Translations under genes and position numbers: made by a program
The notes under the pieces: model-generated
What the model was told of the DNA's origin: nothing
Seen by the model: the letters and a program-made list of their open reading frames with translations, nothing else
The model's database searches: none
Source of the DNA: Chitinophagaceae bacterium
GTDB taxonomy: Bacteria; Bacteroidota; Bacteroidia; Chitinophagales; Chitinophagaceae
DNA: 64,000 bases
Direction of reading: 5' to 3'
NCBI GenBank assembly: GCA_016719015.1
Contig: JADKAZ010000007.1
Location: 93,018 to 157,017, forward strand
Part shown: in pieces, positions 56,909-64,000 of the stretch
Layout: every line of letters begins with the position of its first letter
How positions within the stretch are numbered: position 1 is the first letter of the stretch

Positions 56909-58456
56909 CTAAAACCGTTTAGGTATCTCCAGCTTCAAATCCCTTTTCAGCATTTCGTTTCTATTGGCCATATCCCAGGCGGTATAAAAAACTAACTGTG
57001 TTCTTTTTACCATTAATGGGTAATTGATTTTATCGGGTGTATCGGTTGGTCTGTGATAATCAGCTTTCAGCATTCCATCGTAGTAGAAAATAATCGGTAC
57101 TCCTTTTTCAGCAAAGTTGTAATGATCGCTGCGGAAGTAAATCCGGTTACGGTCATTCGGATCGTTGAATTTATAATCCAGTTCCATTTTTGTGTATAGC
57201 TTATTAACTCGTTCACTGATAATTTTTAAATCTGTACTGATTTTATCATCACCTACTACGTAAACATAATTAAGAGAGTCGCCCTGGTGGCGGCTGGAGT
57301 CGGACCGGCCAATCATATCAATATTCAAATCAACCGTTGTTTTTTCTAAGGGAAAGATCGGGTGATTGCCATAATACCCCGAACCCCATAATCCTTTTTC
57401 TTCACCACTTACAGTCATGAAAACAATTGACCTTCTCGGGCCCTTGCCCGCCTGTTTTGCTTTTGCAAATGCTTCGGCCATTTCCAGTATACCGGTAGTG
57501 CCGGAGCCATCATCATCCGCACCATAATAAATTACCGTGTCTCGTTTACCTAAATGATCATAATGGGCAGTGATAAATACATATTCATCTTTAAGATCGG
57601 TTCCCTCTACAATACCTAAAACATTAGAGGCGGAATTTGTTTTAGTAATTTTTGAATACGCAAGGTCAATTTCTGCCGGATAGTTTTTTAAAACGGCAGT
57701 GCCGGATTTTAATTTGTCCATAATATTTTTACCATCCTCTCCCATAATATTTTCTGCTACAGACGGAGCTATAGTGAATGTAAAAGGAGGCAACGATGCT
57801 TTATAGCTGCTCGGCGACCAGCTGGTATTACTGGTCATGCTTTTCCGGGGGTAGTTATTATAAATTATAAGTACCGCAACAGCTCCTCTGCTCATAGCTG
57901 CATTCATTTTGCCCGCTGCATTGGCGGGAGACATAAATCCTGTTTGCGATGGTTTATAATCCGCAGGGGCTCCATCTGCTATCAGCACTAACTTACCGGC
58001 TACTTTTAAATCTTTGTAGTCGTCTCTTATAGTTCCATCACTGATACCGTAACCTGCAAACACCACTTCGGAGAAACGCATTTCAGCGGAATAGTTATTA
58101 GACTGTGGTTGAAAATCTTTATTCAGCTCCAGTGCTGTACCATTTATTTTCATAGCTGCGCCGAGTACCGAATCTTTATACAATGGATAAGTTTGGCGAT
58201 AGCTGCCATTGTTGCCGGGAACTAATCCCAATGACTTAAAATGGTTTTCAATATAGGCAGCTGCTTTTTCCAAACCGGGGGATGGTGTATCACGGCCTTC
58301 CATTTCTTTTCCGGCAATCGTATAAAGATGTCTTTTCATATCCTCTACTGTAATAGTAGCGGCAGCGGTAACAGCACTCTTATCTTTTTTTTGTTTTTGT
58401 GCCAGTGAAAATAAAGGGATGGATAATAAAAGGCAGGTAATAAATTTTTGTAACAT
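56909..58456 (-). CDS. Secreted M28-family metallopeptidase with PA domain
   Basis: This 515-residue protein has a signal peptide (1-19, FSLAQ). A PA-like insert (about 110-240) interrupts the catalytic M28 fold. Zinc ligands can be placed in VFITAHYDHLG (His and the bridging Asp in DDDGSGTTG), SGEEKGLWGSGYY (catalytic Glu and a ligand Glu), DMIGRSD and SDHYNF (last His). It would be an aminopeptidase acting on peptides outside the cytoplasm. The end, NEMLKRDLKLEIPKRF, shows no T9SS tail. It is probably monocistronic, with a terminator after the stop. Confidence 0.92.
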   Translation of the reverse strand: MLQKFITCLLLSIPLFSLAQKQKKDKSAVTAAATITVEDMKRHLYTIAGKEMEGRDTPSPGLEKAAAYIENHFKSLGLVPGNNGSYRQTYPLYKDSVLGAAMKINGTALELNKDFQPQSNNYSAEMRFSEVVFAGYGISDGTIRDDYKDLKVAGKLVLIADGAPADYKPSQTGFMSPANAAGKMNAAMSRGAVAVLIIYNNYPRKSMTSNTSWSPSSYKASLPPFTFTIAPSVAENIMGEDGKNIMDKLKSGTAVLKNYPAEIDLAYSKITKTNSASNVLGIVEGTDLKDEYVFITAHYDHLGKRDTVIYYGADDDGSGTTGILEMAEAFAKAKQAGKGPRRSIVFMTVSGEEKGLWGSGYYGNHPIFPLEKTTVDLNIDMIGRSDSSRHQGDSLNYVYVVGDDKISTDLKIISERVNKLYTKMELDYKFNDPNDRNRIYFRSDHYNFAEKGVPIIFYYDGMLKADYHRPTDTPDKINYPLMVKRTQLVFYTAWDMANRNEMLKRDLKLEIPKRF

Positions 58457-58534
58457 TTGAATGTGTGTTTAGGCTAAAAATAATCCCTTCCGGCAGAAGA
58501 AGGGATAAATAATACAGGAATGGTAGTGGTGCAA

Positions 58535-58990
58535 TCAGGTACAGGCAATTTTTGCTACTCTTTTTGCATGACGGCCACCTTCAAAATCAGTGGTCATAAA
58601 AATATTTACCATTTTTTCTGCATCACCTTCCCGTACAAACCGGGCGGGGATACAAAGAATATTTGCATCATTATGTACTCTTGCTAATTGAGCCAGCTCT
58701 TCTCCCCAGCAAATGGCGGCCCTGATACCCTGGTGTTTATTAGCCGTGATGGCAACACCATTGGCACTGCCACATAATAAAATACCAAATGCAGCTTCTC
58801 CTTTTTCAACAGCCGCTGCAACAGGATGAGCAAAGTCAGGATAATCAACGGAGTCTTTACTATGCGTACCAAAGTCGGTAAAAGGAAATCCTTTTCCTTC
58901 GAGGAAGGAAATCAGTTCTTCTTTATAATCGTATCCTGCATGGTCGCTGCCGATGGCGATGGGCTTGCTGAGGTTGAAAGGAGAATGCAT
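58535..58990 (-). CDS. rpiB: Ribose-5-phosphate isomerase B
   Basis: This 151-residue protein matches RpiB, which interconverts ribose 5-phosphate and ribulose 5-phosphate in the pentose phosphate pathway. Landmarks are GSDHAGYDYKEEL (14-26), DFGTHSKDSVDYPDFA and the active-site Cys73 in LLCGSANGVAITANK, followed by IRAAICWGEELAQLARVHND with the base and phosphate contacts. It is cytoplasmic and would form a dimer. The start lies 93 bases after the stop of tatC at 59084, so the two could be co-transcribed. Confidence 0.95.
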   Translation of the reverse strand: MHSPFNLSKPIAIGSDHAGYDYKEELISFLEGKGFPFTDFGTHSKDSVDYPDFAHPVAAAVEKGEAAFGILLCGSANGVAITANKHQGIRAAICWGEELAQLARVHNDANILCIPARFVREGDAEKMVNIFMTTDFEGGRHAKRVAKIACT

Positions 58991-59083
58991 AAATAGTTCA
59001 GGGTTTAGCGTTCAGAGTCTGGATATAGACCACTTGTAAAATTAGGGAACTTCTTGCTCCTGATTATTGAATCATGACTAATA

Positions 59084-59941
59084 TCAGCTCCATTCTTTTT
59101 GTTCCTTCTCCTGCCGCTTATTAATGCGGGAAGCAATGATAATACTGGCTTCAAATAACAGGTACAGCGGAATTGTGACAATGGTAAGGCTGAACGGGTC
59201 GGTGGAAGGTGTGATAATAGCCGCAGCAATTAAGATAATAACAAAGGCATGGCGGCGGTATTTCTTCAGGAAGGTGGCTTTTACGATACCAATCCTTGCC
59301 AGCACCATAACGAGCAACGGCATTTGAAACAGCACCCCAATACCTACGGTTGTATAAATGAGATTTTCCAGGTAATCGGAAAAAGAAGGCATGATAGTGA
59401 TCTGGTCGCTCAGCTTATAATTAAAATAAAAATTAACCATGAAAGGGGTGAGGATTAAGTAGCCAAACAATACCCCGGCGAAGAAAAGCAGCGACACCCA
59501 AAAAATTACACCCCTCGTTTGTTTTAGTTCTTTTGGAGAAAGGGCTGGCTTTACAAACCGCCAGAATTCCCAGAAGATGTAGGGGAAGGCAATGATAAAA
59601 CCGCCAACGAATGCCAGTGTAAAAGAAGAAATAAACTGCCCGGTCATCGTTGTTTCCAGGAATTTGGCATTCACTTCAGGGAAGCAAAGTGTTTCGCCGA
59701 TGCCTATTTTATGACCCAGGCTGCACAGCCATTTGGAGCTGATAAAATCGGCCCGGGTAGGGGCAAAAATGATATTGGTAACAATATCCCGGATAAAAGA
59801 AAACACCAGGACCGCCCCTATTAAAACGGCAATAACCGAACGGATCACATGCCAGCGTAAATCTTCCAGATGGTCGATGAAAGACATTTCTGCTTTATCG
59901 TCGCCTTTCTTTCGTTTATTAAAAAAATCAAGTAATGCCAT
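59084..59941 (-). CDS. tatC: Twin-arginine translocase subunit TatC
   Basis: This 285-residue protein matches TatC, the inner-membrane receptor for twin-arginine signal peptides. FIDHLEDLRWHVIRSV (near residue 20) is the conserved N-terminal cytoplasmic motif, and PKELKQTRGVIFWVSLLFF and LTPFMVNFYFNY mark later helices. Six membrane helices can be counted. The insert CSLGHKIGIGETLCF with two Cys between helices 1 and 2 is typical of the Bacteroidota form. The tatA/B partner genes are not in this window. The four-helix-bundle element lies immediately upstream of its start. Confidence 0.95.
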   Translation of the reverse strand: MALLDFFNKRKKGDDKAEMSFIDHLEDLRWHVIRSVIAVLIGAVLVFSFIRDIVTNIIFAPTRADFISSKWLCSLGHKIGIGETLCFPEVNAKFLETTMTGQFISSFTLAFVGGFIIAFPYIFWEFWRFVKPALSPKELKQTRGVIFWVSLLFFAGVLFGYLILTPFMVNFYFNYKLSDQITIMPSFSDYLENLIYTTVGIGVLFQMPLLVMVLARIGIVKATFLKKYRRHAFVIILIAAAIITPSTDPFSLTIVTIPLYLLFEASIIIASRINKRQEKEQKEWS

Positions 59942-59970
59942 CCGGGGGTTTTAGAGAGGGACAAAGATAA

Positions 59971-60108
59971 GGGGTGATTGGGGGATTGGTGGATTGGTTA
60001 ATTGGGTATTGGGTGATTGGGGATTGGGTGATTGGTTAATTGGTTGATTGGGGGATTGGGTGATTGGTAGATTGGTTGATTGGGGGATTGGTTAATTGGG
60101 TGATTGGG
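59971..60108. repeat. GATTGG-type short tandem repeat
   Basis: About 138 bases consist of degenerate units such as GGTGATT, GGGGATT and GGTTAATT, forming the left flank of the four-helix-bundle gene. A related unit occurs inverted on the right side at 60523-60553. Confidence 0.75.
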
Positions 60109-60553
60109 CTTTAAAGTGGCAGTTATCCTTCCTGTTTCCGGCGTTTCAGATAGGCGATATAGCCATTGATCTTTTTCAATAATTGTTCTTGCAGAAGTTT
60201 TAGTTCGCAAAATCGGGCCTCTGTAATGTAGGCCTCGTCCAAGGCACTTGATAAGTGATCAAATGTTTCCAGGAGAGAGCCCCGTGCAATTCTGCAAAAC
60301 TGAATTGCCTCCTGGTAGTGAAACCTCCCATAGCCTTCCGCAATATTTGCTGTAACAGACCGGGCACTATCTTTCATTTGTGCCGTCAAAAGAAATTTCT
60401 CATCTTTTGGAAATGTATTGGCAATCTGAACAACATCTTTGCGAAAAGATTTTGCCAGGTTATACACTTCAAGAGTATCTAATGTCTGTACCAAATAATT
60501 AAACTTTTTGCAGTAAAGGCCTGATTAACTAATCCCCCAATACCCATTTAACC
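59996..60553. repeat. Inverted-repeat-bracketed element carrying a four-helix-bundle gene
   Basis: The left unit starting at 59996 (GGTTAATTGGGTATTGGG) and the reverse complement of 60523-60553 (GGTTAAATGGGTATTGGG) agree except for one base over 18. They bracket a single gene. The element fills exactly the space between the tatC start (59941) and the stop of the next gene (60557). Confidence 0.6.
60123..60494 (-). CDS. Four-helix-bundle protein (S23-type)
   Basis: This 123-residue protein matches the four-helix-bundle/23S rRNA intervening-sequence protein family: VYNLAKSFRKDVVQIANTFPKDEKFLLTAQMKDSARSVTANIAEGYGR in outline, that is the FPxxEKxxLxxQxxRAxxSVxxNIAEG signature with FLLTAQMKDSA and NIAEGYGR. 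The rest is helical, with FCRIARGSLLETFDHL and ELKLLQEQLLKKING. Proteins of this family were first noted inside rRNA intervening sequences and are now known as stand-alone genes of unclear role. Here it is bracketed by inverted repeats. The start at 60494 fits. Confidence 0.9.
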   Translation of the reverse strand: MVQTLDTLEVYNLAKSFRKDVVQIANTFPKDEKFLLTAQMKDSARSVTANIAEGYGRFHYQEAIQFCRIARGSLLETFDHLSSALDEAYITEARFCELKLLQEQLLKKINGYIAYLKRRKQEG

Positions 60554-60556
60554 ACA

Positions 60557-61807
60557 TTACTTCAACTTCTTCATCTTCACCATCTCAATCCTTGTATCAC
60601 TTACATTCATGATGTCAAATTCGTAATCATCAATGATGATGCGTTCTTTCTGGTGGGGGATAGTTTCATGGTAGTTGATAATATAGCCGGACAGGGTTTC
60701 TGATTCTTCTTCCCCAAAATCAAACCCATACTTTTCTTCCAGGTAATCCAATTCCAGCCGGCCGGAAAAGATATATTCGTTTTCCGCCAGTTGTTTTTCT
60801 ACAAATTCCTCGGTGTCATATTCATCTTGTATTTCACCAAATAATTCTTCCAGCACATCTTCCATGGTAATAATGCCGGCGGTGCCGCCAAACTCATCCA
60901 CCACCCAGGCGATACTTTTTCTTTCTTTTGTAAACTTAGTGATGAGGTCTGAAGCACTCATACTTTCCGGCACGGCGGGTATCGGTAATAATACAGCCTG
61001 TATAGACGCAGGTTTTTTAAATAAATCCAATTGATGCACATAACCGATGATGTGGTCAATATTATTTTCAAACACTACCAGCTTACTGAGTTTGGTGTCG
61101 ATGAATTTTTTCTTCAGGTTTTCTATAGTGGTGCGGCTGTCAACCCCGACAATTTCTTTTCGTGGCACCAGGCACTGCCGGATCTTTACCTTCGGCAATT
61201 CCTGTGCATTCTCCATCAGCTGGGTATTTCTTTCCTGTCGTTCGTCATCGGCTGTTTGCTGAAAAAGATGTTTCAGGTCGCTGCGGTTCAGCGGTTCTTT
61301 ATTTTTTTCTAACCGGATATTGAATACATATTTCAGAATCCATTCTGATAAATCGATCAGCCCGGTAGCAATGGGATGAAACATCTGGTAAAAAAAATCG
61401 ATAACAGGAGCAAGCCTGTTGAGCCAGCTGATACTTCTGGCCCTGAAAAGTGCCCGGGGAATAAATTCTGCAAAAACCAACACAACGAGAGTGGCCAGCG
61501 ATATCTCCACTACTAAGTGAACCGTATCAGAACCCACATTCAGGTTCTTCCACACGGGGGCCATTACCGTACTGATCTGCAAACCAAGAAAAACCAGGAA
61601 AATAGTAAAGCCAACCAGGGTGGTGCCCAAAAAACGGGCCGGTGATTCTATAAACTTTGAAAGTAACAGGGAGGAAGAGCCGCCTTGTTTCTTTTTGATC
61701 TCAATGCTCAACCGGTTGGCACTGTAATAACCCATTTCAATACCTGCAAAAAAACCCATCAGCAGCAGCGTCAATATGAAAAATATGATCGAGTTGATAT
61801 GAATCAT
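60557..61807 (-). CDS. CorC/HlyC-type CBS-domain transporter-like protein
   Basis: This 416-residue protein has the DUF21 (CNNM) membrane domain with four helices (about 1-190), a pair of CBS domains (about 210-335, with CLVPRKEIVGVDSRTTIENL and WVVDEFGGTAGIITMEDVL) and a C-terminal CorC_HlyC domain (about 345-416, YIFSGRLELDYLEEKYGFDF). Relatives handle Mg2+/Co2+ or act in gliding (GldE) in this phylum, so either role is possible. The CBS pair likely binds adenine nucleotides. gmk lies upstream on the same strand, 75 bases away, so co-transcription is possible. Confidence 0.93.
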   Translation of the reverse strand: MIHINSIIFFILTLLLMGFFAGIEMGYYSANRLSIEIKKKQGGSSSLLLSKFIESPARFLGTTLVGFTIFLVFLGLQISTVMAPVWKNLNVGSDTVHLVVEISLATLVVLVFAEFIPRALFRARSISWLNRLAPVIDFFYQMFHPIATGLIDLSEWILKYVFNIRLEKNKEPLNRSDLKHLFQQTADDERQERNTQLMENAQELPKVKIRQCLVPRKEIVGVDSRTTIENLKKKFIDTKLSKLVVFENNIDHIIGYVHQLDLFKKPASIQAVLLPIPAVPESMSASDLITKFTKERKSIAWVVDEFGGTAGIITMEDVLEELFGEIQDEYDTEEFVEKQLAENEYIFSGRLELDYLEEKYGFDFGEEESETLSGYIINYHETIPHQKERIIIDDYEFDIMNVSDTRIEMVKMKKLK

Positions 61808-61882
61808 GGTGCGAAGATAGAGCAGGAGGGGGAATTGAAAGATTCGTCAGGCGATACTACAAAAATGAGGCCCGGTGGGTGA

Positions 61883-62461
61883 TTATATACCGAGAAATTC
61901 CCTGACAACCGCTTCTGCTTCAGCACAAGCCCTGTCTAATTGGTCATTCATAATTACCCGGTCAAACTGGGGTTTAAAGGAAAGTTCATAAGCCGCCTTA
62001 TTAAGCCTTGCCTGTAATGATTCTGGTGTTTCGGTGCCCCTGGCTTTCAGTCTTCGTTCCAGTTCATCTATAGAAGGAGGTTCTATAAATAAGGACAATG
62101 AATTATGCGGGTACAGTTGCTGTATATTGATACCGCCCTGTACATCCACATCAAGCAGGGGGGATTTGTGCAGTTGCCAGATGCGTTCCACTTCACTTTT
62201 TAAGGTGCCGTAATATTTGCCTTCGTACACCATTTCCCATTCTACAAATTCTTTCTGTTCTATTTTTTGGGTGAATTCTTCTACCGAAATAAAATAGTAA
62301 TCGACCTTATCTTTTTCATAATTACGGGGCTTACGGGTAGCACAGGAAATGGAAAAGGCCAGGTGATCGGGCAGGGCTTTCAGCAAATGCCGGGTCACCG
62401 ATGTTTTGCCTGCACCGGACGGGGCAGCAATGATGATGAGTTTGGTTTTGGTATGTGCCAT
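61883..62461 (-). CDS. gmk: Guanylate kinase
   Basis: The frame opens at 62479; I prefer MAHTKTKLIIIAAPSGAGKTS at 62461, giving 192 residues, the normal length. Walker A is PSGAGKTS (14-21). The GMP-binding site is covered by SCATRKPRNYEKDKVDYYFIS, FVEWEMVYEGKYYGT and LLDVDVQGGINIQQLYP. The lid and FIEPPSIDELERRLKARGTET follow. The enzyme makes GDP from GMP in the cytoplasm. The ORF upstream, ParD, is unrelated and separated by about 50 bases. Confidence 0.95.
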   Translation of the reverse strand: MAHTKTKLIIIAAPSGAGKTSVTRHLLKALPDHLAFSISCATRKPRNYEKDKVDYYFISVEEFTQKIEQKEFVEWEMVYEGKYYGTLKSEVERIWQLHKSPLLDVDVQGGINIQQLYPHNSLSLFIEPPSIDELERRLKARGTETPESLQARLNKAAYELSFKPQFDRVIMNDQLDRACAEAEAVVREFLGI

Positions 62462-62530
62462 GCAACTGAAAGTGGGCAAATGTAATTATTAATCAGGTGC
62501 AAACCTGATTGGCCCGGAAGGAAAAGGATT

Positions 62531-62770
62531 TCATAAAAACTTATGGTGCAGCTTTTTCAGATTCTTTTTAGGATCAAAGTGTTTTTCCAGTTGGCTCTTC
62601 TCACCATGCGAAAGAGCCTTACTAATATCTTTCACTTTAAATTCCTCTGCTTCTAAAAGTCTCAGAGCTGTTCTGATTACTTCACTTGCTGAGTTATATT
62701 TGCCAGAGCAGACTTTAGTGGAAATTAATTTCTCAAAATATTCGCCTAATAAAATTGTTGTATTGCGTGC
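62531..62770 (-). CDS. ParD-like antitoxin (ribbon-helix-helix), no toxin partner seen
   Basis: The start at 62770 (MARNTTILLGEYFEKLIS) matches ParD/CopG antitoxins, in which the first strand MxxNTSxxLGxxFExFI binds DNA. YNSASEVIRTALRLLEAEE is the helix pair of the family, and the C-terminal part KVKDISKALSHGEKSQLEKH would bind a ParE toxin. The protein has 79 residues. A toxin would be expected directly downstream toward 62480, but only 51 bases separate it from gmk. So this antitoxin is an orphan here, or the toxin has been lost. Confidence 0.85.
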   Translation of the reverse strand, partial: ARNTTILLGEYFEKLISTKVCSGKYNSASEVIRTALRLLEAEEFKVKDISKALSHGEKSQLEKHFDPKKNLKKLHHKFL

Positions 62771-62826
62771 CATAGAATTTACGTTGACGTTCGTTACCGG
62801 CATGTAATTGTTCTTCCAATTCTTTG

Positions 62827-63015
62827 TCAGGATAAAATTTTTCTGTTGCGTTTGTTTGTTGTACGGGTTTTGGAGTTTGTCTTTTTTATGGGCATCTTTC
62901 GCCCTGTTGCTTTATAGTAAGCAATTATTTCACTAATTTTTTTCCTGTCTGCCACTGTTAAAGGTTTTGGGTCAACAAAGAAGTCAACTCCTAAAGGCTC
63001 TTTTATATACCCCAT
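62827..63015 (-). CDS. Small conserved protein, probably frameshifted
   Basis: I place the start at 63015 (MGYIKEPLGVDFFVDPKPLT), which matches a family of small Bacteroidota proteins of unknown function beginning YIKEPxGVDF. The observed frame stops at 62827 after a Lys/Arg/Thr-rich tail (KKTNSKTRTTNKRNRKILS). One extra base in the T6 run at 62882-62887 (A6 on the coding strand) would instead continue KKRQTPKPVQQTNATEKFY and end at 62733, overlapping the ParD start by 38 bases. The repaired protein has about 94 residues. Such genes are sometimes beside antitoxins. I cannot say which version is real. Confidence 0.55.
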   Translation of the reverse strand: MGYIKEPLGVDFFVDPKPLTVADRKKISEIIAYYKATGRKMPIKKTNSKTRTTNKRNRKILS

Positions 63016-63058
63016 AATATTTGATTTTAAGTCGGGAAATATTTTTGTCATTGTTGTG

Positions 63059-63115
63059 TTTTTTTTTTTTCTTACAAGTGAAAGATTCTTTTTTTTTTTG
63101 TTTACTTTTTTTTTT
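63059..63115. repeat. Three poly-T tracts (T12, T11, T10)
   Basis: Runs of 12 T (63059-63070), 11 T (63089-63099) and 10 T (63106-63115) lie within 57 bases upstream of the start at 63015. Such runs are easily mis-sized in sequencing and are absent elsewhere in the window. Confidence 0.75.
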
Positions 63116-63179
63116 ATGTCTGTATTATTTTTCCTCAGCTACCTTGGTGGGGGGCGGTTTATCATTACTGCAGGCGTTA

Positions 63180-63674
63180 CTATTTTACTTTATGAGCTTC
63201 CATATCTATCTCAATCAACTGTCCGGGTAAGGCCAGGCCTTTTACCTCCAGCCAGGTGCCGGTTGGAAATTGTTTTTATAAATGGAATTACGAAAGCCGG
63301 ATACTTTGATGAAATCCTTCCATACTGGTGGTGAAACCTTTTCCACCACTACATCATCAAAGGTGTAAACCATAATGCTGTAAGATCTTTTCCAGGTCGC
63401 TGTAGCAATTTTTCATTTGTTGCTCCATATTGCCCGGTGCCACCAACATACCTGAATCGTTCATACTTACGGCGCCGGAAATTTTAAGGTCATCGCCAAT
63501 TTTTACAGCATGCGTATAGCCATATTCTTTTTCCACTTTTGGCCGCAGGTTAAAATACTCAAGGGTGTCTGATGCTGTTGTTTCTTTTTCGGCTGTTGTT
63601 TTGTTATTGCCATTGTTGGTGCAGCTGAGCAAACCGATTAAAAGGGTGGAAGCAAAAAAAGTGATTTTTAGCAT
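63180..63674 (-). pseudogene. RidA/YjgF-like lipoprotein with several frameshifts
   Basis: The 5' part encodes a signal peptide with lipobox GLLSC (Cys at 18) and a Rid domain: YFNLRPKVEKEYGYTHAVKIG, KISGAVSMNDSG and MEQQMKNCYSDLEKILQHYG. The frame then stops at 63357. In three other frames the rest is recognisable: TFDDVVVEKV, FTTSMEGFHQSIRL, RNSIYKNNF and PTGTWLEVKGLALPGQLIE to a stop at 63180. At least four indels, two apparent insertions and two deletions, are needed to join them. Rid proteins deaminate reactive imines; this copy would be an exported lipoprotein if intact. It may be decayed or poorly sequenced. Confidence 0.65.
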
Positions 63675-63779
63675 GGTGTTTATGTTTTGGTGTTTGAAGT
63701 TTTGGTACCCACAGCCTTGCTAAAGGTACTCTTTAATAATCTGTTCTTTTAAGTCCATAAAATGGTTGATTTTTAGTCA

Positions 63780-63870
63780 ACCTATTTCAGGACAAGACAA
63801 ACAAAAAGCTGAGAACATATACGTCGCCCAGCTATAGCGCCAAACCGCCCTGTTAGCTGCAGTACATAAT
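63780..63870. other. Possible cassette boundary sequence (weak attC-like)
   Basis: Between the Rid remnant and the next gene lies CGCCAAACCGCCC and TGTTAGCTGCAGTAC. The GTTAGCT part resembles the conserved GTTRRRY box of attC sites but one base does not fit, and no integrase is in the window. I mark it only as a candidate. Confidence 0.15.
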
Positions 63871-63882
63871 AATTAGGGAGTG

Positions 63883-64000
63883 TCAAAAACAAGGACGATT
63901 TAGATATGTTTCACCATCTGTATCCAATAACTCTTCGATAATTACAAAATAAAACTCTTTCCCATCTTTTGCTCTCTTGAAAGTAACGTCCAATCCATGA
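63883..64000 (-). CDS. C-terminal end of an unknown protein (runs off the window)
   Basis: On the minus strand the frame is open from the window edge to the TGA at 63885-63883 and encodes HGLDVTFKRAKDGKEFYFV and then IIEELLDTDGETYLNRPCF. The composition looks like a real coding end, with strand-rich, charged character. No family is recognised from 39 residues. It follows the cassette-like spacer described next to it. Confidence 0.45.
   Translation of the reverse strand, partial: HGLDVTFKRAKDGKEFYFVIIEELLDTDGETYLNRPCF

Noticed and set aside
59971..60108. CRISPR array in the GATTGG repeats
   Set aside because: Units of 7-9 bases without spacers; a simple-sequence repeat.
59998..60210. 70-residue minus-strand ORF rich in Asn and Pro near 60 kb
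   Set aside because: It is the translated GATTGG repeat plus an out-of-frame piece of the four-helix-bundle gene.
1..64000. tRNA or rRNA genes
   Set aside because: No cloverleaf-compatible sequence or rRNA-conserved segment was found by eye.

Overview
The window is about 40% GC and looks like a chromosomal segment of a Bacteroidota bacterium, most likely in or near the Chitinophagaceae. The evidence for this is two proteins with type IX secretion C-terminal sorting domains, many short secreted or lipobox proteins, TAnnTTTG-type promoters with an upstream TTG or TTTG, LytTR/LytS-type signalling, DUF2911, DUF4197 and GxxExxY proteins, and A-rich leaders instead of strong Shine-Dalgarno sites. 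I see no rRNA, tRNA, CRISPR array, transposase or prophage.

Layout. 0-3.3 kb: a cut-off alpha/beta hydrolase, two secreted proteins and a methyltransferase. 3.4-10.3 kb: typA, a MORN/TPR protein, a small CxxC membrane protein and a large secreted metalloprotease. 10.3-13.5 kb: a Gly-rich T9SS protein, a tandem CDGSH protein and meaB. 13.5-19 kb: envelope genes (O-antigen ligase-like, GT2, coaX, a putative outer-membrane protein, lptC) with a LON-domain protein. 19-23 kb: aldo/keto reductase, SDR, a SET protein damaged by a poly-C/poly-G junction, and lysS. 23-31.6 kb: secreted, lipid-anchored or membrane proteins of unknown role, a Crp/Fnr regulator near two TTGAC-N4-GTCAA palindromes, and two DUF4197 proteins. 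32-37.5 kb: a LytS/LytTR two-component system whose sensor is split by three one-base deletions, then a frameshifted secreted protein and an OmpA-like lipoprotein. 37.6-45 kb: flavin reductase, GxxExxY and FAH-family genes, a GH9 plus polysaccharide-deacetylase fusion, a fatty-acid hydroxylase and a lipase. 45-58.5 kb: TIGR02757, head-GIN, LytTR, a trans-sulfuration enzyme, asnB, two DUF2911 proteins, an AcpH-like gene without an ATG, hydrolases, two small secreted paralogues and a deoxyhypusine-synthase-like protein. 58.5-64 kb: rpiB, tatC, a four-helix-bundle gene, a CorC/HlyC protein, gmk, an orphan ParD and broken genes at the edge.

Two patterns stand out. First, two unrelated short genes (GxxExxY at 38.5 kb, four-helix bundle at 60.1 kb) each fill an intergenic slot and are bracketed by imperfect inverted repeats built from short-period motifs. 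A third, gene-free inverted repeat of similar style lies at 40.0-40.2 kb. Separately, a CCCC-(t)AAAGGGG palindrome supplies the last residues and stop codon of two unrelated genes and an in-frame linker in a third. Second, an excess of frameshifts, mostly one-base losses in A/T homopolymers and concentrated at 25.5-36.1 kb and 62.7-63.7 kb, plus a C27/G11 tract at 21 kb, suggests homopolymer under-calling or a weak assembly join. Gene decay is the alternative, so the broken genes should be read with that caution.
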